DNA of 64,000 bases from Calothrix anomala FACHB-343. Lineage in GTDB: Bacteria; Cyanobacteriota; Cyanobacteriia; Cyanobacteriales; Nostocaceae. The notes beneath the pieces are model-generated. The model saw only the letters and a program-made list of their open reading frames with translations. It had not been told where the DNA came from and made no database searches. Positions 56,495 through 64,000 of this stretch are shown here, piece by piece. The stretch spans positions 207,268 to 271,267 of the forward strand of contig NZ_JACJQG010000001.1 in NCBI RefSeq assembly GCF_014696435.1, read 5' to 3'. The translations under genes were made by a program, and so were the position numbers. The stretch's first letter is position 1, and every line of letters starts with the position of its first letter.

Positions 56495-56605
56495 AGCTAA
56501 TAACTCCTGGTCAGATTATTTGATTATTTTGTTTAATTGTCACCAGATTGGAGCTGTAAACGTCATCAATTATCGAATGAAAATAAGCAAAGTTAGCAAT
56601 CTTAC

Positions 56606-57061
56606 TTAAAAAGCTGAGATAATTAAAGTTGCCAAAGGCGGCAGTATAAGTATACTACCTACCAAAAGCGATACTAATGCTGAGACAAGTACAGCACCAG
56701 CCGCACAATCTTTCGCAATTTTGGCTAGCTCGTGGTAAGTTTGCTTAACTGTTAAATCAACTAGTGATTCTAATGCTGTATTTAGTAGTTCTAAAGTTAA
56801 AACTAAACCACTAGTTATAGCAATAATGGCGATTTCTACAGGTGATAAATGTAAAATGATGCTGAGAGCGATCGCTACAGCACAAACGCCTACATGAATG
56901 CGAAAATTGCGTTGAGTTTTAAAACCATAGCTAATTCCCGCCCAAGCATACTTAAAACTAATAAATAAATTAGTCGCCACTTGCCAAGAAAATTCTCTTT
57001 CTTTAGTCACTAGTGTTGGTATGCGGTTATTAGTGGGTGGTGGCGAAACTTTTTGGGACAT
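56606..57061 (-). CDS. dgkA: Diacylglycerol/undecaprenol kinase
   Basis: Three membrane helices and the DgkA hallmark (ELLNTALESLVDL) with basic flanks (FKTQRNFRIHVG). It phosphorylates diacylglycerol or undecaprenol in the membrane. The start at 57061 (MSQKVSPPPTNNRIPTL) is preferred; an ATG six codons upstream adds residues not expected in the family. Confidence 0.9.
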   Translation of the reverse strand: MSQKVSPPPTNNRIPTLVTKEREFSWQVATNLFISFKYAWAGISYGFKTQRNFRIHVGVCAVAIALSIILHLSPVEIAIIAITSGLVLTLELLNTALESLVDLTVKQTYHELAKIAKDCAAGAVLVSALVSLLVGSILILPPLATLIISAF

Positions 57062-57183
57062 AGGCTTCAAGATCCTCACATCAAGTAGATACAGTTGTTG
57101 GTGTTGCCGATTTTAAGGGCTTAATTTAGGTTTAGGCAATTTTATCCGGAAGTTTTAGGAGTAGCAAAGAATAATAATAGAGG

Positions 57184-57711
57184 TTACTCTATGTCAATAG
57201 AAATACCTATTTGTCTCAGCAATATTACCTGCTGTTTTAACATTCTCACCAAACTTTCTTCATCAGGATGATCCCAGCCTAATAAGTGCAGCAAACCATG
57301 AGCCACAAGCCAGGCCAATTCAGTTTGCAAACTATGCTCCTGCTGTTGGGCTTGACGCTGTGCAGTATCTACAGATACCACAATATCCCCTAGATATAAA
57401 GGCATAGAGGCAAACATTTCCTCATTGTGAGGACTGTCCACCTCTAAAGCAGCAAAAGCTAATACATCTGTAGGTTTGTCCTGGTGACGATATTGGGAAT
57501 TGAGTGACTGAATTTCTACATCATCCGTGAACCGCAACCCGATTTCATAACCTGGTGCTGAGGGAAGATAAGGGTGAAGTATTTCTAGCCAGCTATTAAA
57601 CCAGTCTTCCCAAGTTTCCACAGCAATGCGGTTATCATTAGTCCCAAAATTTTTTGTTGTTTCTGGGAACGATTCATAAAAGTAATCTTGTACATCTAGT
57701 TCAACTTGCAC
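57184..57711 (-). CDS. ybeY: Endoribonuclease YbeY
   Basis: YbeY matures 16S rRNA and checks 70S quality. The zinc-binding H3xH5xH motif is HGLLHLLGWDH in the C-terminal third, preceded by PTDVLAFAA and LGDIVVSVDTA. Start is GTG, with GGAG 11 nt upstream. The gene precedes dgkA on the same strand, the common arrangement in bacteria. Confidence 0.95.
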   Translation of the reverse strand: MQVELDVQDYFYESFPETTKNFGTNDNRIAVETWEDWFNSWLEILHPYLPSAPGYEIGLRFTDDVEIQSLNSQYRHQDKPTDVLAFAALEVDSPHNEEMFASMPLYLGDIVVSVDTAQRQAQQQEHSLQTELAWLVAHGLLHLLGWDHPDEESLVRMLKQQVILLRQIGISIDIE

Positions 57712-57753
57712 TAGCTACAAAGTCTCCTAGTAACTCGAGGTTTAGGTTTAAGT

Positions 57754-57909
57754 TCAGCGAGTTAGGTAAGCAAGACCTACGAAGAGAGCTAAAAGTCCCA
57801 CAGTAGTAAGCACAAAATGCTTAACAGAAGTACCACCTTTACGCACCATGTTGCGCATGGCGAGTTTAACGTAGCTCGGTTGAGCTTCCTTTGACGGAGA
57901 ACTGCTCAT
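57754..57909 (-). CDS. DUF3285-family small membrane protein
   Basis: A 51-residue protein: a basic N-terminal part (YVKLAMRNMVRKGGTSVKHF) and one membrane helix (LTTVGLLALFVGLAYLT), matching DUF3285, found only in cyanobacteria. The start at 57909 gives the family length. Function unknown, perhaps thylakoid. Confidence 0.85.
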   Translation of the reverse strand: MSSSPSKEAQPSYVKLAMRNMVRKGGTSVKHFVLTTVGLLALFVGLAYLTR

Positions 57910-57954
57910 GATGATTCGATAACAAACTCTTTTATATATAAATGTAACAGTTAT

Positions 57955-58066
57955 CGTCAATGGTCAATGGTCAATAGTCATTTGTCATTTGTCATTTGTC
58001 ATTTGTTAGAGACGCGATGAATCGCGTCTGTACAATTGTCATTTGTCCCCCTTGTCCTCCTTCCCT
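57955..58066. repeat. GTCATTT repeats and GACGCG palindrome
   Basis: Heptamers GTCAATG and GTCATTT (57957-58003), the palindrome GAGACGCGATGAATCGCGTC (58006-58025) and CCTTGTCCC-like units occupy the prfB downstream region. Confidence 0.85.
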
Positions 58067-58071
58067 AGCCC

Positions 58072-59194
58072 CTAAGCTGGCGTACTCTCCACAAGTTGAT
58101 TTTCTTGTCGCAGATAGGCTTGAATGAAGGCGTCAAGGTCGCCGTTCATGACATCGGTAATGGCTGTGGTTTCTGTGTTGGTACGCAAATCCTTGACCAT
58201 TTGGTAGGGGTGAAATACATAGTTACGGATTTGGTTACCCCAAGAAGCTTCGACCATATCACCGCGAATTTGGGCGATTTCTTGGGCGCGTTGTTCTTGG
58301 GCGATGACTAACAGCTTGGCTTTGAGACGGGTGAGGGCTTTCTCTTTATTTTGCAGCTGCGATCGCTCTTCTGTACAACGCACAGCTAAACCAGTGGGAA
58401 TATGCACAATCCGCACGGCTGTTTCGACTTTGTTGACGTTCTGTCCGCCTTTACCACCAGAACGGGATGTAGTAATTTCTAAGTCCTTTTCGGGAATGTC
58501 TAGCTGCACAGAACTATCTATTTGGGGCATAACTTCCACCCCAGCGAAACTGGTTTGGCGTTTACCGTTGGCGTTAAATGGGGAAATTCGCACTAAACGA
58601 TGTGTACCAGTTTCCGATCGCAAATAACCATAAGCATAACGACCGGTAATTTCTAAAGTCGCCGATTTAATCCCGGCTTCATCCCCTTCTGACTCTTCTG
58701 CCAAAGTCACCTTATATCCGTGAGCTTCTGCCCAGCGTGTATACATTCGCATCAGCATAAACGCCCAGTCTTGAGCATCCGTACCACCCGCACCGGCGTT
58801 AATTGTCAGTACTGCCCCTTTGTCATCGTAGGTGCCGGAAAGTAATTGTTGTAACTCCCACTGATCGAGTTCGTGGTTGAGTTTAGTAATAGTAGATTCC
58901 GCTTCTTGCAGTAGCCCTTCATCAGTTTCTAACTCTAATAACTCAACCACAGCTTTCGTATCTTCTAGACTAGATTGCCATTGATGATACTGCTGGAGGT
59001 GGGCTTTAAGGTCGTTGAGTTCTTGTAATGTTTCTTGGGCTGTCGTTTGGTCGTTCCAAAATTCTGGTTGAGCAGAGATTTGTTCTAAATCTTGAATTTT
59101 GGCTGTCAGTGCAGGTACGTCAAAGATAGTCCTGGGTTTTACCCAGGCGATAAGCCAACGTTTCGATTTCGCGTTTGAGTTCTAAAACATCCAT
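58072..59194 (-). CDS. prfB: Peptide chain release factor RF2, programmed +1 frameshift
   Basis: RF2 ends translation at UGA and UAA. Frame 0 runs from the ATG at 59194 for 24 codons ([20 protein letters not shown]...) to TGA at 59122-59120. The shift site TATCTTTGAC is the classical CUU-UGA-C slip; after a +1 shift the frame continues [14 protein letters not shown] to the stop at 58072, giving about 373 aa. An AGGA sits just before the site as a weak internal Shine-Dalgarno. The RF2 anticodon tripeptide SPF ([11 protein letters not shown]) and the GGQ motif ([10 protein letters not shown]) are intact. Confidence 0.95.
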
Positions 59195-59316
59195 ATTGCT
59201 TACTTAACGATAGAGCGTGTCTAATTGTTAAGAACTTGCTCTCAATTCTATTTGCTTTATTGATTTTAGCTGTTGTTGAGCAAGTTCTTTGTTTCCAGCC
59301 TCTATATTGATGGTGC

Positions 59317-59552
59317 AATACGGTTCAGTTAAGGATAAATATAGGTTGGGGAGCCAGTGCGTTGCGGTGAGACCAGCGCTGCGGGAGGGTTTCCCTCCGC
59401 AGGCGACTGGCGAACCCCGAAGGGGGGTTCCCCCCGTTGTAGCAACTGGCGTTTGAACGAAGTGAAACCCAACAAATCGCCGAAAATGTTGGGTTTCGTT
59501 CCTCAACCCAACCTACGCAGTTTAAGGTTTTTGACGTTAACTGAACGGTATT
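59317..59552. mobile_element. MITE-like repeat with GTAGGTTGGG core, copy 2
   Basis: Outer ends are 16-bp inverted repeats with one mismatch (AATACGGTTCAGTTAA left, TTAACTGAACGGTATT right). The inner core (59342-59516) is the same as at 13248-13371 but longer, with an extra hairpin block around CGAACCCCGAAGGGGGGTTC. No gene is carried. Confidence 0.75.
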
Positions 59553-59593
59553 GATTTATGGTGTTGTTGGTCAACCACTCATCCCATGAAAAA

Positions 59594-59621
59594 ACCGTGG
59601 CTGCTGAGGCTAGACCACGGT
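59594..59621 (-). terminator. Terminator of the Bax-inhibitor-like gene
   Basis: On the minus strand ACCGTGG pairs with CCACGGT (14-nt loop) followed by TTTTTTC, 43 bp after the stop. Confidence 0.85.
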
Positions 59622-59663
59622 AATTTTTACAAAACTTTACTTTTATCTCGTGCCTACGGATAT

Positions 59664-60392
59664 TTAATCGCGGCTATTGAGGGCAATTAATAGCCGCAAA
59701 ATAAAGATGAATAGGTTGATGTAGGTGAGGTACATAGATAAAGCTGCTGGTAGGTACTGATCGTTGCGATAAGTACGTGGCAAGATATAGAAATCAACCA
59801 CAGATGCGCCAGCAAACAGAAATACTCCCAACCCGGAAATGGCGATTTCTAACCAAGTTGGCGTATAGACACCGAATAAGGCAAAGACAAATTGAGTCAA
59901 ACAGACAACTACCAAGGCAATGATGCCGAGAGAGATAGTTTTTGTCAAAGCCATCCCGTCTTGTTCCGAGAGATTGGAACCAATTTGACGAGCAACAATA
60001 AAGGTAACGCCACAACCAAGGGCGGCTATGCCAATACCTTGAATACCAACACCTTGGGTTCTCAAAGCGACAAAGACTAAGCCACTGAGAGTGTAACCAG
60101 ATAAAAGGCTGTAGGTAGCCAGTAAAGGAAGAGCTAGACCTTTATTGCCTTTTTCGGCAACATTTTGGGCGACAAAGAACAGAATTAACTCAACGATGAC
60201 TGCACCAATAAAGGTGGGGAAAAACAGTCCGGGATGATTGCGGATCACTCCTAAACCACCGTAGGTTCCTAGTGCGGTAAGTACAAGACCGCCACCTACA
60301 TAGGGTAGGGCATTAGCTATGACATTAGGCCCTACTAGGGCTTGAGTTCTAGCCTCGCGGATAGCATCGCGAAAATTGCTGGTGTTGCTCAT
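59664..60392 (-). CDS. Bax inhibitor-1/YccA-like membrane protein
   Basis: Seven predicted membrane helices in 242 residues, with the family features in GLALPLLATYSLLSGYTLSG, the mid-protein LGCGVTFIVARQIG and the C-terminal VVDFYILPRTYRND and LYL-type ending (YLTYINLFIFILRLLIAL). These proteins are membrane-embedded and implicated in calcium leak or protease regulation. A strong terminator follows it. Confidence 0.9.
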   Translation of the reverse strand: MSNTSNFRDAIREARTQALVGPNVIANALPYVGGGLVLTALGTYGGLGVIRNHPGLFFPTFIGAVIVELILFFVAQNVAEKGNKGLALPLLATYSLLSGYTLSGLVFVALRTQGVGIQGIGIAALGCGVTFIVARQIGSNLSEQDGMALTKTISLGIIALVVVCLTQFVFALFGVYTPTWLEIAISGLGVFLFAGASVVDFYILPRTYRNDQYLPAALSMYLTYINLFIFILRLLIALNSRD

Positions 60393-60969
60393 GTGGAAAA
60401 CTTGTTTTACTGAGAAACGTCCTGTATAGTTCCATTTTTACCAATATTCTGAGCTAATCACCACTCAGCCAAACGAGATAAATCATGTTTGTGAATGTAG
60501 CAGTCAAATAAATCAAGGGTTCTGTGCTGAAAATTTCTCATTTATAAAACCCAAAGATTTTACAGTCTTGTTTCTACTGACAGCATATTCTTGGGTCTTG
60601 CTGACACAGAAAAATGGTAACTCTAGGGGAAATTGATCTGTTGCTGATTGTGATAGATGTCTGTAGTGTAATTACTAGATTTTTCTGTAGTAATGGATAA
60701 TTTCTCTGCCAGCAGATAAAAGACCATGAATAATGCGAATCCTGGTTGATCAAACAGAAGTCAGCTGCACTAAATGATGATAAAAAATCAGGGTTACTCA
60801 TAAAAAATCATGCGTAGAAATACTGAACAATCGCTGCGAGACCCTGATAAGTTCAGTATAACGACGATGGTTTATTCAACGGTGACTAAGGAAAATAATG
60901 ACAGCTTTGATAACAATATACGCAACTCCATTTTTTTAGGAAAAGGAGTTACAACAAAGGAATTTTTAT
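60393..60969. other. Divergent region upstream of sigF
   Basis: 577 bp separate the Bax-inhibitor-like gene and sigF. I found no gene, strong hairpin or repeat; it presumably holds both promoters. Autoregulation of sigF is common but no consensus was identified here. Confidence 0.6.
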
Positions 60970-61755
60970 ATGGCAGCAAGTGAGTCCTCTGTGCGAATAG
61001 ATGGTATAGAGTTATTACACTTATACCACCAGAATCCCTCTATTAAACTGCGTAATCAACTTGTGCAGCTACATACTGGTTTAGTGCGGAAGATGGCTCA
61101 TAAATTTAGCCATCAATGTAATGAACCTTATGAAGATTTAGAACAGATCGGTTATTTTGGTTTAATCAGAGCTATTGAACGTTTTGATCCCAGTCAAGGA
61201 TATGCGTTTAGTTCTTTCGCTGTACCATATATTCGTGGAGAGATGCTGCACTTTTTACGCGATCGCAGTACTCTATTAAAAATTCCCCGGCGTTGGCAAG
61301 AACTATATAATGAAGGGCAAAAGGTACGCAAGGACTTGGCTATTGCTTTGGGACGCCCACCCAAAGACACAGAAATTGCCCGTGAATTGCGCGTATCTGT
61401 GCAAGAATGGCAAGAAACTAAATTAGCGGCGCAAAACCGGATGCCTTTAAGTTTAGATGCTACGGCTGTTCACTATGTTGATTGCCAAATCACTTTAGGT
61501 GAAGCTTTACCTTGTCCTCGTTCTAACGCACTTCAGCAACAAGAAGAAGAACGTCAACAACTCCAAGGTGCAATCAATTTATTAGAAGAAAAGCCCCGGA
61601 TGGCTGTTGAGTTAGTCTTTTTGAAAGAACTTTCCCGCAAAGATGCGGCGAAAAATATCGGTACAAGTCCGATGACTGTAACGCGATATCTGCAAAAAGG
61701 TATTCAAGATTTGATTAGCTATTTGCAACCTCAAGCGGTAGCTAGTGGGTCATAG
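60970..61755 (+). CDS. sigF: Group 3 sigma factor SigF
   Basis: The 261-residue factor has region 2 (MAHKFSHQCNEPYEDLEQIG then YFGLIRAIERFDPSQGYAFS), a short region 3 and region 4 (ELSRKDAAKNIGTSPMTVTRYL), the composition of SigF, which belongs to the SigB/SigF/SigG group. In cyanobacteria it controls motility and, in filamentous forms, hormogonium genes. AAAGGA precedes the ATG. Confidence 0.93.
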   Translation: MAASESSVRIDGIELLHLYHQNPSIKLRNQLVQLHTGLVRKMAHKFSHQCNEPYEDLEQIGYFGLIRAIERFDPSQGYAFSSFAVPYIRGEMLHFLRDRSTLLKIPRRWQELYNEGQKVRKDLAIALGRPPKDTEIARELRVSVQEWQETKLAAQNRMPLSLDATAVHYVDCQITLGEALPCPRSNALQQQEEERQQLQGAINLLEEKPRMAVELVFLKELSRKDAAKNIGTSPMTVTRYLQKGIQDLISYLQPQAVASGS

Positions 61756-61859
61756 TCAATAGTCCAAAGTCAATAGTCCAAAGTCAATAGTCCAAAGTCC
61801 AAAATTTCATCAACCCTTGACCATTGACCCTTGACCCTTGACTTTTAACCTTAAATTTA
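61756..61859. repeat. 14-bp tandem repeat
   Basis: AGTCAATAGTCCAA units (about three) followed by TTGACCC-type heptamers fill the space between the convergent sigF and chlD genes. Confidence 0.85.
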
Positions 61860-63893
61860 TTACCTAGATTTTAAATCAGCGATCGCTCCTTTGGTCATAG
61901 CCGCAATAGCTTTATCGGTCGCCTTAGGTAGATGATAGTATTTACCTCCGGCTGTTTGCGCTAATTCTTTGGCAAAGCCTGTAGAGACAAATTTACTCTC
62001 CGTATCAATTACTAACAGCTGTATTCCCAAAGCGCGAATTCTCGCCGCAATTTCTAATAATTCGCTTTTGATATCTGGCTTTTCTCCTGGTTCCTGGGGT
62101 TCGCCTAAGGAACGGGCTAAGGGTATATTACCCCGGCCATCGGTGATGGCTACAACCACAACTTGACCAATATCACCACTCATTTGGGCATTTAACCCAA
62201 TGCGTACAGCTTGGGTTAAACCATGCGCTAAGGGGGAACCGCCACCACAAGGTAATCTTTCCAAACGGTTGCGCGCTAAGGCAATTGAACGAGTGGGAGG
62301 TAATAAAACCTCTGCTTGTTCGCCCCGGAAAGGAATTAAGGCGATTTGGTCGCGGTTTTGATATGCTTCGGTCAAAAGTTGCATGACTGCACCTTTAGCT
62401 GACTGCATCCGGTTTAGTGCCATTGAGCCAGAAGCATCTACCACAAACACTACCAAGGCCCCAGCTTTGCGGACTAACCGCTTGGCGCGAATGTCTCCTT
62501 GTTCTACGATGACTTTGCGTCCTGGGTGTCTTTCTCTACGTGCTTTTTGATACGGGGCAGCCGCCCTTAATGTGGCATCTACGGCGATGCGTCTGACTTT
62601 TCCTTTCGGCAACATCGGCTTAATGTAGCGCCCTCTATCTTCTGAGAAGATAATACTGCGGCTACCAGATTTACCTTGCCTTTTTGCCATCTGTGCAAAA
62701 TAAAGCACACTATCATCGAGAATCACCCCTTCTGGATCGAAGACAAATTCTTCGGGGATGCTGGGTGGTTCTTGTTGTTCTTGTTCCTCTGGTTCCTGTT
62801 CTTCTTCTTCCTGTTCTTCTTGTTCGGATTCGTCTTGACTTTCTGGTGGTGGGGGTGGCGGAGGTGGTGGGGGTGGTGCTTGTTCTGGTGGCTGTGTCTG
62901 CACGACTGTGGCGCGGGGAACAATTACCAATTCCACAGCACGGCGCAAGTCGTCGGCGTTGACGGTGTTGCGTCCATCTAACGCGGCGGCGGCTTTAGCT
63001 ACGCGCACAGCAAATAACTCGGCGCGGTGTCCTTGAACGCCGCCACGAATTGCTTCATTGACTAAATATGCAATTTGATCGTGGGTAATGATGACATCTT
63101 TCAACCATTCCCGCGCCAGGATAATTTGAGTTTTTAGTCCGTCTAAGTCTTCGTTGTATTGGGCGAGAAATTCTTGGGGAGATACCGAATAAGCGATCGC
63201 TTGTTCCACTGCTTGTACTCTTTGATCTAACCCCAGGACTCCGTCTGCTGATAATGCGATCGCAATTCTATCGAGTAAATGTTCTCTTAACGCCCCTTCT
63301 TCTGGGTTGTAGGTAGCAATAAACAACGGTTTGCACTGATGCTGAAAGCTGATTCCTTCCCGTTCAATTTGGTTGCGTCCTTCCGATAATACTGAAAGCA
63401 GTTGATTGCTGATTTGGTCATCAAGTAAGTTGATTTCATCCACATACAGCACCCCTCGGTTGGCGCTGGCGAGTAATCCCGGCTGAAATACCGTGTCTCC
63501 TTGCTTGACTGATTGTTCCACATCCACAGAACCGAGAAGCCTATCTTCTGTCACGCCAAGCGGAATTTGTACAAACGGCGCAGGGATAATGGCGGTAGGG
63601 ACATCTTGAATATCTTGATCTGCGTATTCTGCTAAAAGTAAATCATCCCATTCTTGGGGTTGATTGGGATCGCAGTTGCTAATCGAGTCTTTTACAACTT
63701 CAATAGGTGGTAGCAAAGCGTGAATAGCCCGCGCCATCACAGATTTTGCCGTACCGCGACGACCTGCGATCGCTACTCCACCTAATCCCGGATCGACAGC
63801 AGCTAATAGCAAAGCTAATTTAATCGCTTCTTGTCCGACTACGGCTGTCAGAGGGAAGGAAGTGATTTGAGGATTGATAGTAGGCGCAGGCAT
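61860..63893 (-). CDS. chlD: Magnesium chelatase subunit D
   Basis: ChlD works with ChlI and ChlH to insert magnesium into protoporphyrin IX, the first committed step of chlorophyll synthesis. The 677-residue protein has an N-terminal AAA+ domain (Walker-A-like GRRGTAKS at 44-51), a Pro-rich and Glu/Gln-rich linker (about 333-385) and a C-terminal integrin I-like domain with the MIDAS motif DASGSM near 485. All as in the family. chlI and chlH are not in the window. Confidence 0.97.
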   Translation of the reverse strand: MPAPTINPQITSFPLTAVVGQEAIKLALLLAAVDPGLGGVAIAGRRGTAKSVMARAIHALLPPIEVVKDSISNCDPNQPQEWDDLLLAEYADQDIQDVPTAIIPAPFVQIPLGVTEDRLLGSVDVEQSVKQGDTVFQPGLLASANRGVLYVDEINLLDDQISNQLLSVLSEGRNQIEREGISFQHQCKPLFIATYNPEEGALREHLLDRIAIALSADGVLGLDQRVQAVEQAIAYSVSPQEFLAQYNEDLDGLKTQIILAREWLKDVIITHDQIAYLVNEAIRGGVQGHRAELFAVRVAKAAAALDGRNTVNADDLRRAVELVIVPRATVVQTQPPEQAPPPPPPPPPPPESQDESEQEEQEEEEQEPEEQEQQEPPSIPEEFVFDPEGVILDDSVLYFAQMAKRQGKSGSRSIIFSEDRGRYIKPMLPKGKVRRIAVDATLRAAAPYQKARRERHPGRKVIVEQGDIRAKRLVRKAGALVVFVVDASGSMALNRMQSAKGAVMQLLTEAYQNRDQIALIPFRGEQAEVLLPPTRSIALARNRLERLPCGGGSPLAHGLTQAVRIGLNAQMSGDIGQVVVVAITDGRGNIPLARSLGEPQEPGEKPDIKSELLEIAARIRALGIQLLVIDTESKFVSTGFAKELAQTAGGKYYHLPKATDKAIAAMTKGAIADLKSR

Positions 63894-64000
63894 GGTTTGG
63901 CGATATAGCTAGTCTCGGCTTTTAGCATATCAAGCTTCTGGCACATTTAAAATATAGTGTTGTGACAACTTTACTGGCAGGTGTTAGGAGGCAGGGGGCA
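63894..64000. other. chlD upstream region
   Basis: 107 bp to the window end, with the chlD promoter region and the start of a G-rich tract (GGAGGCAGGGGGCA) that looks like more heptamer repeat. No gene. Confidence 0.6.

Noticed and set aside
60574-60801. 75-codon minus-strand frame upstream of sigF
   Set aside because: No Shine-Dalgarno, no domain, and composition like intergenic DNA.

Overview
The window is chromosomal DNA of a filamentous, probably heterocyst-forming cyanobacterium (Nostocales: Nostoc, Calothrix or Tolypothrix relatives). The taxonomic evidence is a set of photosynthesis-linked genes (chlD, rpaB, an nblB-like gene, a CCB2/CCB4-type cytochrome b6f haem-assembly gene, DUF1995, DUF760, DUF3285, sigF), many HIP1 octamers (GCGATCGC), abundant short heptamer tandem repeats of the STRR type (GACTGTT, GTCATTT, GGGCATT, CCTCTAG) and an xisI gene. 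I saw no tRNA, rRNA or CRISPR array.

Layout. 1-2.2 kb: end of an M28 peptidase gene, an IS200/IS605-like right-end remnant, and two small cyanobacterial proteins. 2.3-8.4 kb: the translation/transcription operon rimP-nusA-ylxR-infB on the minus strand, with a terminator-like hairpin directly before rimP. 8.5-13 kb: membrane and envelope proteins, a Clp-fold serine protease, a Uma2 nuclease and a solitary YgiT-type zinc-finger antitoxin. 13-16.3 kb: a repeat-rich accessory stretch with MITE-like elements, stem-loop cassettes, a 21-bp tandem repeat and a MazF toxin-antitoxin pair. 16.3-30 kb: radA, rpaB, b6f assembly, DUF456, a PEP-CTERM protein, nblB, CBS protein, mutT, DUF760, a group 2 sigma factor and carB. 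30-38.5 kb: a His-type Dps, small redox proteins, the phnDCE transporter, a DUF559 endonuclease gene bracketed by 74-bp inverted repeats, an SDR protein and DUF1995. 38.6-44.5 kb: xisI with a truncated xisH, a large zinc metalloprotease and a pentapeptide-repeat protein. 44.6-50.7 kb: a DNA phosphorothioation island (dndD, dndE and a Dnd-associated methyltransferase) with a type II restriction-modification pair inserted between dndD and dndE. 51-64 kb: pepP, an FG-GAP protein, MBL hydrolase, glutamine amidotransferase, dgkA, ybeY, DUF3285, prfB with its programmed frameshift, a Bax-inhibitor-like protein, sigF and chlD.

How the parts fit. The housekeeping genes are ordinary for the lineage. 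The interest is in (i) the defence island, which lacks dndC and dndB here and carries a nested R-M unit; (ii) the DUF559 gene, whose reading frame runs in from one arm of a long inverted repeat and stops on the first base of the other; (iii) a visible history of repeat insertion, including one MITE inside another repeat with a 10-bp target duplication and an uninterrupted relative of the target nearby; and (iv) orphan terminators that suggest unannotated small RNAs. All assignments rest on reading motifs and sequence by eye; no database search was run.
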